Assembly: GCA_037447655.1 (NCBI GenBank)
Contig: JBBHKE010002651.1
Coordinates: forward strand, 1 to 57,500
Direction: 5' to 3'
Source: Zygnema cylindricum
Taxonomy: Eukaryota > Streptophyta > Zygnematophyceae > Zygnematales > Zygnemataceae
DNA: 57,500 bases
The stretch's first letter is position 1, and the number at the start of each line of letters is the position of its first letter. The position numbers and the translations under genes are program-made. Positions 44,951 through 56,596 of the stretch are shown one piece after another. Below the pieces are notes generated by a model. That model worked only from the letters and a program-made list of their open reading frames with translations, had not been told where the DNA came from and made no database searches.

Positions 44951-45850
44951 ATTTTGCTTCAAAGACACAAAGAGAAGGCCGAAAAAAGTTAGTAGGAAAC
45001 CATGGCCGAGGCGTCTGTGCGTCGGCAAAAAAAAAAAATTTATCCAAAATACCCGCTAATGGCACGACAAATTGAGTTGTGAAGATGGTAAGAGAGGTCC
45101 ACGAAAAGAAAAATCGAAATCGGCCAAAATTGGCAGAACCGATTATGAAAAATCTACAAAACGGATGGAGTCGAGTCACCCACGAATAGAAAGGTCTTTG
45201 AAAATACTTTCTGTAGAGTACGTGCACGCCAAATTTGGCGCGAGAATACAAATCGACAACCTACAAACCTTGCGGTTGAATCTATTTTGCCGTACCGCGA
45301 ACAGAATGTATCGTTTGGAACCCGCACAAAGCCCCAACAATATCGAAACCGCAAAAACCGCTGTTACATGGTACACAACGAATCGTTATTAGTGTCAAAG
45401 TTTAAAGAGTGTTGAAGAAAATTTACCGTAATTGATGCTAATTCAGAATTTGGTTATTTAAAAAAAAAAAATGTATTCTAATTTCGGCATTATGCTTATT
45501 TGTAGTGTTGTGTACCGGTAAGCATTTACCGATAACCGATATGGACATTTTTTCGGGTTCTAGATAATCGATATATTGGTACGATATATCGTTATCGGTC
45601 TTATCACCGATAAGTAACCGATAATATCGGGGTCTTATCTGCGATAACACTGATAACCATAACTATCGGCGATAATTGTACGAGCTGTACAGATGAATGT
45701 AGGGCGTGTACACTGAGCTTTTGTTTGTTTGTGGAGGATTTCTAGATTTTTCATTGAAAACCAAATGGCTGGTTTTCTCCTAACTTTACTGCTCTTCCTT
45801 AAGGAATTCTCCCTGCTGTCAGCCAGACATCTGTCCCTCCGACACGTGCC
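44951..45850. other. Intergenic region with TATCGG/CGATAA cluster
   Basis: No gene. Between 45501 and 45665 the words ACCGATAA, CGATAT, TTATCGG and their complements recur many times after TAGTGTTGTGTACCGG, which resembles a hAT terminus with subterminal motifs. Confidence 0.4.
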
Positions 45851-46785
45851 ATGACACTGTCCTTCCCTCCACCTGTAAAGTTGTACGACGTCCACATATA
45901 TTTCTAGCACACAGATAAGGAAGAAAGCTCATTCGCCAGGAGTCTGTGAAACAAGGGAAACAAGGGTCTGCAGGTGAATTGTGGTCCGAGATAAGGGGAT
46001 TGATAGGTTTAGAGAGAGAGAGTAAGAGAGGGAGATAGAGGGACAGATAGAAGAAGGGGAAGGGAAAGAGAAAGAGGAACAAAGGAAAATAATTAGATTG
46101 TTATTGGTTTTAAATCAACATGCTCAAAAATAAGCATTAAAAAATCTTATTGGGAGTTTCGTGGAACACAGCTCGAACCAAGTTAAGAAAAAACACTCTT
46201 TTTGAACATCTACGCTTAATATTATGATGTACAAATTTTAAGTAATAACATATATTCTTTTATGATTGTTGTTTCAGATGTTTATGCTTTTGGTGGAACT
46301 AATTTTTTCCTTTCACTAGTCTATAGATATCCAATTTTTTAGGCTAGATGTCTTTGTCCAAAGTGATTTTACAACAGCTTTTTGTGGTAGTATATTTAAG
46401 TGTTTCGCATGTAACCATTCTTGTAACTTCACTTGCTTACTCACTTGTAACCTGTATATCTGATCTTAGGAAGCACTCAAAACTGTTTTAAGTTCAAATG
46501 TTTAAGTATGGTCTATTTTGCTGTGAGCTTGTGCATGATTTTCCTCATTTGAGAGTCGACCGATTTCACGAGAAACCAATTGGTCCCCATCTGATTGGAA
46601 TGTTTGAAGCCGATGTACAAACGACGTCTGAATTTACAAAATATGTACCATGGATTAATATGAATAGAGGAAATCTTTGTGTTCTACTCCACCCTAATAC
46701 AGGGGAAATAGTTGCAGATCATATTGTGAATGCGGCTTGGTTTTTGCAGTGGTATGTTGCATCTCATCAAGGAAAAGGCAGTTAG
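45851..46785 (+). pseudogene. DOPA 4,5-dioxygenase-like gene, two exons, two in-frame stops
   Basis: The only host-like gene. Exon 1, from ATG 45851, reads MTLSFPPPVKLYDVHIYF; then TAG at 45905, HTDKEESSFARSL, TGA at 45947, and a possible donor CAG|GTGAAT at 45973. Exon 2 (from about 46528) reads LVHDFPHLRVDRFHEKP, IGPHLIGMFEAD, VPWINMNRGNLCVLL, HPNTGEIVADH. This matches the fungal/bacterial-type DOPA 4,5-dioxygenase family (Pfam 'DOPA dioxygenase'), whose conserved His lie in the HxYF, GPH and HPNTG...DH motifs; all are visible. Family members open the DOPA or related catechol ring. An alternative donor at 45946 would remove the TGA but not the TAG. The acceptor TGTGAG is weak. Confidence 0.65.
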
Positions 46786-47989
46786 AGTTAGTTTCACAGT
46801 TTTGTTCGTAAATTGTGATTACAAATGTAGTACCTCTGGGACGAATAGTTTTTATTCGAAGATAGGTTTGTACATAGTTGTATGAATATTTTGACCTTGT
46901 GTTTTTTAGAAGTTTATAATGAAGGCTGCAGTTGTAGTCTTCTTTCTTATGCAGGCAGAAGAAATAGGATTGTGTAGAATAGTTATCGTTTTTGTCCTTG
47001 TTGGTTCATTGCCATTCATTTTGAAAATAAATCCTATCTTTTTTGTTTATCGTTGTTTTTGTCTTGGTTCTAAACATTACTATTGGTTTTTTTTTTTGTC
47101 TTGCTGAATGCTACTAGCATACGGGGAAAAAAAAAACATGGGGAATAAAGAGAAAGAAACCTTTGCCTAATTATTTATGATCATGTCACAAGAAAGTGAT
47201 TCAATGTCATCCATTTATATGCTGTACATTTATTAATCCTCTACAAAATTTTAAATACACTGGAGCTTCTAAACCGGATTATTGCCACGAATATTACGTT
47301 TGAACAGTAAGGTTAACTGATGTTTACATTGGTTCAGCTGAGAGTGGAATTACCGAATGTGTAAAATAACTTAAATAAGGATCAATTCTTTACCGATATT
47401 TTATCATAATAGTGGAGATATACAGTAATGCCAAGTGATTTGACATAAAAATTGCCATTGGTGTGAGCTTACAATACAGCGGTGTCAAGAGTGTCAAATT
47501 ATTTTTACGAAGATTTGAGAGCAGAAGTATCTCAACCAATAAAATTCAAATTTGCGAATAGATGTCATATGATTCCAATTTAAGATGAAGTTTCAATTGT
47601 GGAATAACCTTTAGACCATATATTGCTAAGCTCATAAGTGTTTACAAAATCATGTAATAAAGAAGACTATATTATAAATCTTCTCTTTATAATAAAGAAG
47701 ACCTATAAATTGTTTCAGGATTTCAATGAGAAAGAAGCAATGTATAAATTTCCAAAAATCAATTTTTAAATTATTTATGTTTTCAATTTCCAAACCACCA
47801 TATTCAAAATCTGAAAATTCTGCAATTTCTACATTTTAAAATCTCAATCTCTACAAATCTGCAATATATAAACTCCCAAAATTCAATTTTTAAATTATCA
47901 ATGTTTTCAATTTCCAAACCACCATATTCAAAATCTGAAAATATTGCAATTCCTACCTTTTAAAATCTCAATCTCCAAAAATTTGCAAT
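46786..47989. other. AT-rich noncoding region
   Basis: Downstream of the dioxygenase remnant. A 124-bp AT-rich unit is tandemly repeated at 47761-47884 and 47885-48000, and a third partial copy lies at 51405. No gene seen. Confidence 0.55.
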
Positions 47990-48321
47990 ATTTCAACCGT
48001 ATATTCTGAAAATGTACCCAAAACTTAAAAAATTCCACGTCATTATTTTTTTTGGATGAACTTTTCTCCAATCTCCAAGTACTTTTCCCAATTCCCTTGG
48101 CCGCTTTCCATTCTGAAATACCGTATTTCCCACATTATCATCGTTACTTCTTTCTCTTTCAATTGCCTTCCCTTTTTCATCACGAACATTTATGAGGGAC
48201 TCCGTTGCTTTCCATGATCCTTTTAAAAAAACCAGATTTTCAACGGACTCCGGACAAAGCCGGTTCCGTTTTGCCGTGGCAATTTGACCGGCCGCTGAAA
48301 ATACCCGCTCCGAAGGAGCCG
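47990..48321 (-). pseudogene. hAT transposase C-terminus, copy 1
   Basis: Minus-strand end of a hAT dimerisation domain: SERVFSAAGQIATAKRNRL, PESVENLVFLKGSW. It is cut at 48321 by the Copia C LTR. The open frame seems to run beyond 48321 only because it enters the LTR. Nearly identical to copy 2 at 51530-51800. Confidence 0.85.
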
Positions 48322-49478
48322 TGTAGAAATCGATGGTTCTTTTAGTATTTTTTAGGTCTAAATTGAAATACCAAAAGAAGCCGAGGCAGTCTGCCTCTAA
48401 CTTCTCTCTCCAACTCCCACACAACTTCTCTCTCCAACTCCCACACTTGTTGCAGTCATTGAGAAGTTAGAGAGGAAGCTAGAGCCTTGGCTACCTAAGC
48501 TATCCAAAGGTTTACGGGAAATAGAGTCATTGAGAAGTTAGAGAGGAAGCTAGAGCCTTGGCTACCTAAGCTATCCAAAGGTTTACGGGAAATAGATTAG
48601 TTGATTCACGGATAGTAGTTTATTTACTAAAAGGGATGATGACAGATCCAGGATTTGATCCTAGTACTTGCTGTCCATAGACCGCCGGTAGCCGGTAGAC
48701 TTATCCATTAAGTCTAGGACTAGTGTTACATGCTATAGGGTTTGATATTTATTTAACTGTTACCATGTAGGATAATTCATTTAACGGAAATTGTTTATGA
48801 GATACATAGATCCAGTTATGTAAAGTACGGATTACGGTATGGATAAAAAATGAGTACAGCGCATTTGTTTCTTTAACGAAACAAATACCTCGCAAGTATT
48901 TATGATGGCTACGATTGAAATCTGCATTCAATCGGACCGCCGGAAGAGAGCCGAGATCGCGGAAGAGAATCTCGACGGTTTGTGGTCATCGCCACATCGG
49001 ATGACATGTGGCACAATTACGTTGGATCAAGGCATCTCCGGGGATTACGGGACCGAATCCGAGTTTCACATGTGTCGACATTCAGGCCATGACGTATAAT
49101 ATCCGGATAAAAAGTACATTGGCAATTGTACTTTTGTGTACGGCAATGTAATATGATTCGTGGCGTACATCAAAAGATAGAGTTCTAGAGAGAGATAGGA
49201 CTTAGAAAAATTTGGTAGATAAGACCCTCTCTCTCAGCGAGCTTCTGTACTAAAAGGTCAACTATGACCCTCCATAACTTACTTCTCAGGGGAGCAAATT
49301 CAAAGTATTTTTTGGTGTCAACTCAGGAGAGCCTTGCCTTCACAAAAGTGAAGGTGGTCAATGTTTTTGTTTTCTATGGTGGCAGTTATTCTTGCTGAAA
49401 CACAAAGGGGTCAGGGTTATCCTAGAGGCTTCTTGGAACCTATCCATTTTGAGGACCTATGGAGGTCTCAGAGTTGCA
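48322..49478 (+). repeat. 5' LTR of Copia C
   Basis: 1157 bp, TGTAGAAATC to GAGTTGCA. Contains a 71-bp tandem duplication (48454 and 48525 unit starts), an antisense tRNA-like segment (48640-48725) and the gag ATG at 49459. Confidence 0.9.
48640..48725 (-). other. tRNA-like segment in Copia C 5' LTR
   Basis: Minus-strand box A-like TAGACTTAATGG (48705-48716) and box B GGATCAAATCC (48651-48661). Confidence 0.55.
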
Positions 49479-51048
49479 GGTTATGGGTCCACCCTTAAGG
49501 GTACCCATCTTTAGTGGAATTGGCTTCACATGTTAGGAAAGTATGATGACAAGAGCTCTATACGAGAAAAGGTTTTGGGGGATAGTGAGTGGACGAGTGG
49601 GGCGTCCGTTAAGTCTTGGAATTCCTCCAGGGTTTGGAGGAAGCAGATTCACAAGGAAAACAAATCCATCTGTAACGGATGATACAAAGAAAGGAGAGGT
49701 GGTGGAGAAAAGAAAGGAGAAGGAGACGACAACACCAATAGCAACTGGTTCGCCTTCATGTCACCTATTCCGAGGAACAAGGAGAATGATAGTGATACTT
49801 GGAAGTTCAACAATATGGTGGCAAAGCACTTCATCCTCTGCCATCTTACTCATGGGCTTGCATGTCCTCATTTGCAGGTAGAAAGGGCATCTGATCTTTG
49901 GATGGCTCTCATAGAGATGCACCAAAGTGGTACGATTCAGCAACAACAGTTGGCTGATCAGAAAGCTAATAAATATGTATACAAAAGGGGGAAGATGTTG
50001 GATTTTTGCAATGAGCTTGCTACACTTTTTATGGAGCTAGAGAGTAATAGAAAATATTTCAGTGGAAAATAAAAGGTTAACTGTTTACTGATGAAGTTAC
50101 CCAATGAGTTCGAGAACATATTCAATTGTGTGCAGGACTTGCCAGACTCAAGGTGGATATGGAACTCAGTGGTACGAATGATTCTCGTTCGGGAGAATAC
50201 GATTGTGATCCGAAAGGGAGGAAAGAGTGGGCAAGCCTTGCCAGTTGGGACTGATTGGAGGACCAAGGATTCTTGAAGACCGGTCAGAAATTACAGAGGG
50301 GGGGAGCAGAAAAATCAGAATGACGAGTTCGAACTAAGGGCTCCCAAGGGTTTATGCCATTTCTGTAAAAAATTAGGGCACTATATGGCGGAGTGCACTA
50401 AGCTATCCGAGCTTCGGTTAAATGACGGGTAGACCGGTGGAACCCCGAGAGGAGAGAAAAAGGCCCTTATGACGCAGGTACATGAGGTGGAATCTGAAGG
50501 AAGGACGATGAGCTCCTATTGGATAAGGAGTTAGAAGCGACAAACGAGGTAAAAATTCCACGAAAGCAGAAATGTGTTTACGATGGATTGAAAGGTGAAA
50601 CAGGTTGGATTGTAGATTTAGGTGCCTCCATGCACATGTGTAAAGATAAACACCAGATCACCAAGATAAGAAAGATTCCCACCGTAGAGATAGAGTACGT
50701 GGATGGGAGGATAGTCACTATTACTCTTGTAGGATCGATGGATCTGAAAGTGTTACTAGAAGGAAAGACATCCATAGTTACATTCTCCGATGTATTGTTT
50801 ATTCCAGAGATGAACAAAAACCTCATCTCTACGTCTGTATTAGATGATAAGGGTTTTGATACTAGCACTAGGAAATGAGTCTTTATTGCTAGTTTCGAGG
50901 AGGAATTCTATTTTATTGCTGAAAAAGGTAGCCTAGGGATGTTTAGGCTGATTTTAAGCAATGACAAGAAGAAACTATATTATGCTGGTGTTCATGATAT
51001 AATGATATGGCATAAGAGGCTTGGGCATGTGAATCTAGATAAGTTAAG
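49459..51048 (+). pseudogene. Copia C gag, protease and integrase start
   Basis: Gag ATG 49459 in the LTR: MEVSELQVMGPP across the PBS, a TAG, then ALYEKRFWGIVSGRV and PPGFGGSRF. Capsid HFILCHLTHGLACPHLQ, MKLPNEFENIFNCVQ. Complete CCHC knuckle CHFCKKLGHYMAEC near 50356. Protease reads GWIVDLGASMHMC (Ser of DSG now Leu). Integrase begins IWHKRLGHVNLDKL and is then cut. Several frame breaks. Confidence 0.9.
49479..49493 (+). other. Primer-binding site of Copia C
   Basis: GGTTATGGGTCCACC, 14 of 15 bases complementary to the plant initiator tRNA-Met anticodon arm, directly after the LTR. Confidence 0.75.
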
Positions 51049-51404
51049 CAGAGTGTTTATGCATGTACAGGTGGTGATCAAGGGTTCCACATGGAGTGCC
51101 TCTCTTCTCCATTATCTTTCAACCCGGTTGACCATTGCTACCTCCGTATCGGTTCCAGGCCCTCAGCTGTGTTGACCAGCTCCTCCACAGGCTAAGGAGC
51201 TGGGGGGGGGAATTATTGGGTTCACTTCACTCTAGGGGAGTATTCTTTCCCTTCTTTCTTGGGTCATTTTCACCTTTGTTCCTTCTCATGGTGTATATAT
51301 TTTATTGACTTTTCATATTTATTTCCGTTGTTGTATATGTTTGTGAGCATGACTTTGCTGGTTGTGATGCATGTTTGCTTGATTGCCTCTCATGCACGAC
51401 AACA
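51049..51404 (+). mobile_element. 3' end of a third methyltransferase-gypsy relative
   Basis: PHD remnant (GGDQGFHMECLSSPL), polypurine tract 51194-51213 and the first 190 bp of the LTR (from 51214). Truncated on both sides, left by Copia C integrase and right by hAT sequence. Confidence 0.85.
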
Positions 51405-52995
51405 ATATTCAAAATCTGAAAATTCAGCAAGTCCTACCTCTCAACATCTCAATCTCCAAAATCTGCAATATTTCAACCGTACATTATAAAAATGTACCCA
51501 AAAATTAAAAAAAAAATACTTCATTAATTATTTTTGGATGAAGATTTCCACCAATCTCCAAGTATTTATCCCGATTCCTTTGGCCGCTTTCCTTTCCGAA
51601 ATGCCGTATTTCCCACATTATCATCATTACATCTTTCTCTTTCATTTGCCTTCTCTTTTTCATCGCGAACATTTATGAGAGACTCCGTTGTTTTCCACGA
51701 TCCTTTAAAAAAAACCAGATTTTCAACGGACTCCGGACAAAGCCGGTTTCGTTTCGCCGTGGCAATTTGACCGGCCGCTGAAAATACCCGCTCGGAAGGA
51801 GCTGAAGTAGCGGGTATTGCTAAAACTATTCAAGCTAATGAGCTCAATGCCGAAAAAAGGTGACATTTTCCGGCCCACCATTTCAAAGGGTTCCCGGGCT
51901 CACTCTCGGAATGTTCTAAAACATTACGACCTTTGTAAAGGTTTATCTCATGGAGTAAATGGTCCTTGAACTCATCTCGAGTGAGGTCATGATCTGAATT
52001 TTTAGGGGGGCCTTCTATTCCGGACGTCGAAGACATCGGTAGATCTGTCCTTAAGGTCAAGAAAATATCGTCCTCATCTTCATTTTCTGTAGATACCCCT
52101 TTCACAATGGACATATTTCCACTTTCCAAACTTCCACCATCGTCATAAACATCCAAAGGTTGAGAAATTAACACCTCCGCGTCAAACTTTTCCAACAAAA
52201 CATAAAGTATTTCTTTGCCAAACTTTGTCTTGTTCTAAAGAAGACAAAAAAGCAAGTTGTTTCGTCCTCGGATCCAATTCTGAAGCGATAAACATTTTCA
52301 TTGGAAGAGTCGTAAGATCAAGTGTGCCAAACCGGGTTTCAAAATCGGAAACCATTTCGGATGCAATTAGGTGAATTGCGGAATGCGTACCAATGTCAAT
52401 TGAGGTGTAATTTTCAATTGAAGTTTCATGAACCACGTTCTTCAAACCTTTAAGAAGTGAGTTCATAATAAGGGGAACCCAACTCAATGTGACATAACTT
52501 TCTCCTTCCAAAACTCTTTGAGCCACCATAAAAGGCTTCAAAAGAGTGACTCCTCTTTCAATAACAATCCATGACTCTTCGCTTAATTTTGCATTTATTA
52601 GAACCGCGGTTATCATCAAAGCACATAATGGTTCCTTCAAATATAAAATTGAAGCAAGCATAAAATAAGTAGACCACCACCTTGTAGCTACATCAGGCAC
52701 CATGACTTCCACTTAATTCCTAATTGAGTGGCAAAACTTTTGAGAATGTCGTTTGCTCTCGGGGAGCTCTTAAAAAACCCTACTAGATTCCTGGCAGTTC
52801 TCATATGTATCTCATGTGTGTTGACACACTTGGACCTGCCAAGAATTTCTCAGTGACCAACTTTAGGAGGTGGTCAACACACCCGTGCCAATCACACGAC
52901 ATAGCTTTATCGCCCTTTTTGATTGCAGTTGCAGTGTCAGTAACACAAACTGCCACTGCACTTTCCTAATCATTACAATTTTTAAACACAACGTA
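51405..52995 (-). pseudogene. hAT transposase, copy 2, C-terminal two thirds
   Basis: Plant-type hAT (Ac/Tam3-like, RICESLEEPER type) on the minus strand. From high to low: VCVTDTATAIKKGDKAMSCDW, CVDHLLKLVTEKF, a frameshift, ARNLVGFFKSSPRANDILKS, another shift, DVATRWWSTYFMLASIL, ELDPRTKQLAFL, PLKWWAGKCHLFSALSSLA, SAPSERVFSAAGQIA (dimerisation domain), then the AT-rich tail. The N-terminal BED finger is missing. DDE-type cut-and-paste transposase; inactive. Confidence 0.85.
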
Positions 52996-53198
52996 CGTAG
53001 AATTACCCAAAAAAACTGATTGTACCAGTTGCCCTCAAAGCGAGGGGAGAACGTCGATGTGCGTCACCCAATCAGGCAACCACATTTCGAAATTTCAAAC
53101 TGTTCGCAGCCGGAAGTGTAGGATATCCGTACACAGGCTTGCCGACCCTTGCACACCGATTTGTCGATCCTCCACAACCCGTAACAACCAAGGACTGA
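52996..53198. other. Short spacer
   Basis: No gene recognised between the hAT remnant and the MITE cluster. Confidence 0.5.
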
Positions 53199-53976
53199 GG
53201 GTGCGTCTCCATGTGCCTAAGTAAGGATTTTTTTCTGTCGTTTTCTTGAAAAAATTAGAGCCGTACCGCGTAAGTGTCAACCGTACAAAAAAATAAAGAA
53301 AATGAGAAGTACATTTTGCGTCATCATCGAATTTAAGATGTCCTACATGTTGTCGTTTTGTGTTTTTTGACCCACGACCACGCCAAAAAACGTCATCTTC
53401 AAACTTTTTTTGAAAACACAGGGAAGATGTGTTTTAAAACAATTTTTTTTTGAAAAACAAATAGAAACACGTAGTCGCATGTGTAAAAAAATTTCAAGAA
53501 ATTTCAAAAGAATTCGAGCGACGACGAAAAGTGCATGATCCGCTATGTTTTGTCCGTTTGCGTTCAGGTACAACAAAGCAAAGTACACACTTTGTTTGGT
53601 GTTGTTCGTTTGCGCCTGGTACGGATTTTATTTCACAGGGGTCTCAAGATCCGATACCATTTCACGTCGAGCGGACAAGAGACGCAAAGGTAAAGTGCAT
53701 CTTCTTCAATCGTCAAAGGGCACAGGCTGGATGGCGGTACGTCTACAATGTCACGAAAAGTCATGCGACGTCACACGCGGCTACAAAAAATAACGTGCGT
53801 CATCACATTGTACACTGTCGACAGTCGTCACGGGCATTGTCAACCTATACAATCGTCACGCCCTTTAGTGACAACTTCGTTTCGTACACATAAGTACACC
53901 CGAAATCCGGGTCTGCCGGATCTACGCCAAAATACAAAGTAAATTCTCTAAGTTTCAATTACATGGAGACGCACCC
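53199..53976. mobile_element. MITE 1 (PIF/Harbinger-like)
   Basis: Terminal inverted repeats GGGTGCGTCTCCATGT and ACATGGAGACGCACCC. Flanks TGA (53196-53198) and TTA (53977-53979) suggest a 3-bp target duplication of the TWA type with one change. No coding capacity. Confidence 0.75.
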
Positions 53977-53979
53977 TTA

Positions 53980-54681
53980 GGGTGGACTTCCATTAGCGAA
54001 AAAGTGGGGTTTTTTACTGACGACGTCACCATTTCGTACAGGTTCGTACAAATTTTTTTTTTTCAACAAAAACATCATTACAGGAAAATGTCCAAGGTTA
54101 TAGGCGTAAAATCGGATCGTCCGATGTATTGCACTTTTTATCCGAGACGCCACGTCATTAACCCTACAGTTTGTTAAGACCGTGCACAGGGAGGACAATT
54201 TTGCAAAATAGAACGAGTAAAAATGGGTCGCGTGGAAAAGGGAAAAAAAATCCACGATGAGCGCGCGCGTATGTGCGTACACGTCGCAAGGGCCACGTGC
54301 CTTCCGCCAGGGTGGCTGCGAATCCCCCAAATTTATCGCGTCACGCTCCCACCATCAAAGTTTGCCGCCGCCTTTTTGTACTTGTTTTGAAATTTTGGGT
54401 AGTACATTTAATGCCCTTTGTACGAGTCATTAGTTACGTCCTCTAGTGCAGATATTTCCTCCCGCTGGTACAGATACTTCCTCTGCTCGTACAAATATTG
54501 CGTTCAGACATTGCATTTTAAGATTCTTTTAAGATTTTAATAATCTAATGTTAACCTACGTGTTACCAACAAGAATGAGCCACGCAAAAAAAAAGTGGTT
54601 TACTAACGCGACCTAATGGAAGGCACGCCCTTTAGTAAAACATTCCGTACAATTACTGAGACGCATAATGGAAATTCACCG
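53980..54681. mobile_element. MITE 2, same family as MITE 6
   Basis: Begins GGGTGGACTTCCATTAGCG and ends ATGGAAATTCACC before TTA. About 80-90% identical by eye to 55895-56593 over its length. Confidence 0.75.
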
Positions 54682-54748
54682 TTAGGGTGAAATTCCATAG
54701 ACGTTTTTGTAATCGTACGGCCAACTATACAGACCGGGTCGATTGATA

Positions 54749-55418
54749 GCATATGCCCACTGAAGCATTTGTAACTTTTTGCCCATTCCGGTGATTTTCC
54801 CAAAATTCATAGGAAAACGGGTCTTATTTACATCAAAATTCTTGCACGTAACTCCGATTGAAGGTGTCTTGTGACGTCACACGCTTCGACGTCATGAAAC
54901 ATAGGCGTGAAACAAACCTGCAGTTTTTCGAACTTTTAGGATTTCGGTTGGACAATTTTTTCGCGCGAAAACAACGAAATAGTTGTTCGGATGTTGTTTT
55001 TGCCACGTTAGCTTTTCATGTAATCGTTGGTCTGTTTCACTAAAACAAGCTAAACCGTGAATCGCTATTATCGTCAATGTTTTTTTTGCCACTTAAAACA
55101 TCTTTTTTCCGTACACACTTGTGTGATTTTCATTTTGAGACCACCAAACGGAAGCTAAGAATCTTAACTTTCAATCCCAACTGTCAGATCCACAATCCGA
55201 CAAGTGTGTACGGATAAAATATGTTTTGAGTGGCGAAAAAAACATTGACACTAAAAACGATACGCGCTGTACTTTAACCCGATTTCAATATCCCCCAATA
55301 TTTTGAGGAAGTTAGTGTGTACGGTTTCCGAAAACAAAAAAGTAGGTGCTCGGAAATCCGTACATTATTCAAACGCCCGTCTGTTGCAGAAGTGAACTTT
55401 TTTCTGGTGGGAATATGC
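54749..55418. mobile_element. MITE 3, interrupted by MITE 4
   Basis: Inverted ends GCATATGCCCAC and GTGGGAATATGC. Minus the nested 217 bp, its length (about 451 bp) matches MITE 5. Confidence 0.7.
55053..55269. mobile_element. MITE 4, TA-flanked hairpin element nested in MITE 3
   Basis: 217 bp, two arms of about 65 bp that are inverted copies (CCGTACACACTTGT near 55109, ACAAGTGTGTACGG near 55200), flanked by TA at 55051-55052 and 55270-55271. Stowaway/mariner-like. Confidence 0.75.
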
Positions 55419-55425
55419 AATGATA

Positions 55426-55889
55426 GCCTATTCCCACAGGAGCATTTCTAACTTTTTGCCCATTCCCATGATTTTCCCAGAAGTCATCGGAAAACGGGTC
55501 TTGTTCACATCAAAGTTTTGGCACGTAACTCTAATTGAAGGTGTCTTGTGACACGTCACACGCTTCGACGTCATAAAACATGGACGTGAAAACAAACATG
55601 CAGATTTTCAAACTTTTAGGGTTGAGGTTGGACTGTTTTTTCGCGCGAAAACAACGAAATAGCAGTTCAGATGTTGTTTTTGCTTCGTCAGTTTTTCGGG
55701 TTACCGTTGGTCTCTTTCACAGAAATATGCCACTTTAACCCGACGTCAACACCCCCCAATATTTTGAGGAAGTTAGTTTGTATGGTTTTCCGAAAACTTT
55801 TAAAAAATAAAAGTCGGTGCTCGGAAATCCGTACATTATTTAAACGCCCGTCTATTACGGAAGTGAATTTTTTTTTGGTGGGAATAGGC
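55426..55889. mobile_element. MITE 5, tandem relative of MITE 3
   Basis: Inverted ends GCCTATTCCCAC and GTGGGAATAGGC, 464 bp, lying directly next to MITE 3. Confidence 0.75.
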
Positions 55890-55894
55890 TATTA

Positions 55895-56593
55895 AGGTGG
55901 ACTTCCATTAGCGAAAAAGTGGGGTTTTTTACTGATTGCCGTACCGTTTCGTAAAGGTTCGTACATTTTTTTTTCAAGGAAAACATCATTACAAAAAAAT
56001 GTCCAAAGTTGTAGGCGTAAATTCGGACCGTCGGATTCTATTGCACTTTTTATCCGATACGCCACGTCATTAAACCTACAAATTGTTAAGACCGTGCACC
56101 GGGAGGACAATTATCGAAAACTGAATGAGTAAAAATGGACTGCGTGGAAAAGGAAAAAAAATCCACGATGAGCGCTTGCGTATGTGCGTACACGTCGCAA
56201 GGGCCACGTGCCTTCCGCCAGGGTGGTTGGAAATCCGCCGAATTTATCTCGTCACGCTCCCACCATCAAAGCTTGCCGCCGCCTTTTTGTCGTTGCGTTT
56301 TGAAATTTTGGGTAGTGCATTTTATGCCCTTTGTACGAGTCATTAACTACGTCCGCTAGTGCAGATATTTCCTCCCGCTGTTACAGATATTTCCTCCTCT
56401 CGTACAGATATTGCGTTCAGATCTTGCATTTTAAGATTCTTTCAAGATTTTAAGAATCTAATATAAACCTACATGTTACCAACAAGATTGAGCCACGCAT
56501 AAAGAAATTGGTTTACTAACGCGACCTAATGCAGGCACGCCCTTCAATAAAATATTTCGTACAATTACTGAGACGCCTAATGGAAGTCCACCC
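55895..56593. mobile_element. MITE 6, same family as MITE 2
   Basis: Begins AGGTGGACTTCCATTAGCG, ends CTAATGGAAGTCCACCC, preceded by TTA and followed by TGA. 699 bp. Confidence 0.78.
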
Positions 56594-56596
56594 TGA

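Larger units (their letters stand above)
48322..51048 (+). mobile_element. Copia C, 5' half, inserted in a hAT transposase
   Basis: Plus-strand copia with 5' LTR 48322-49478, PBS 49479-49493, gag, protease and the integrase zinc finger. It ends at about 51048, where a gypsy 3' end begins. Confidence 0.9.

Noticed and set aside
46919-47107. Small hydrophobic ORF after the dioxygenase
   Set aside because: Low complexity, no start context or homology that I recognise.
47761-48000. CRISPR-like or satellite array
   Set aside because: Only two AT-rich 124-bp units without spacers.
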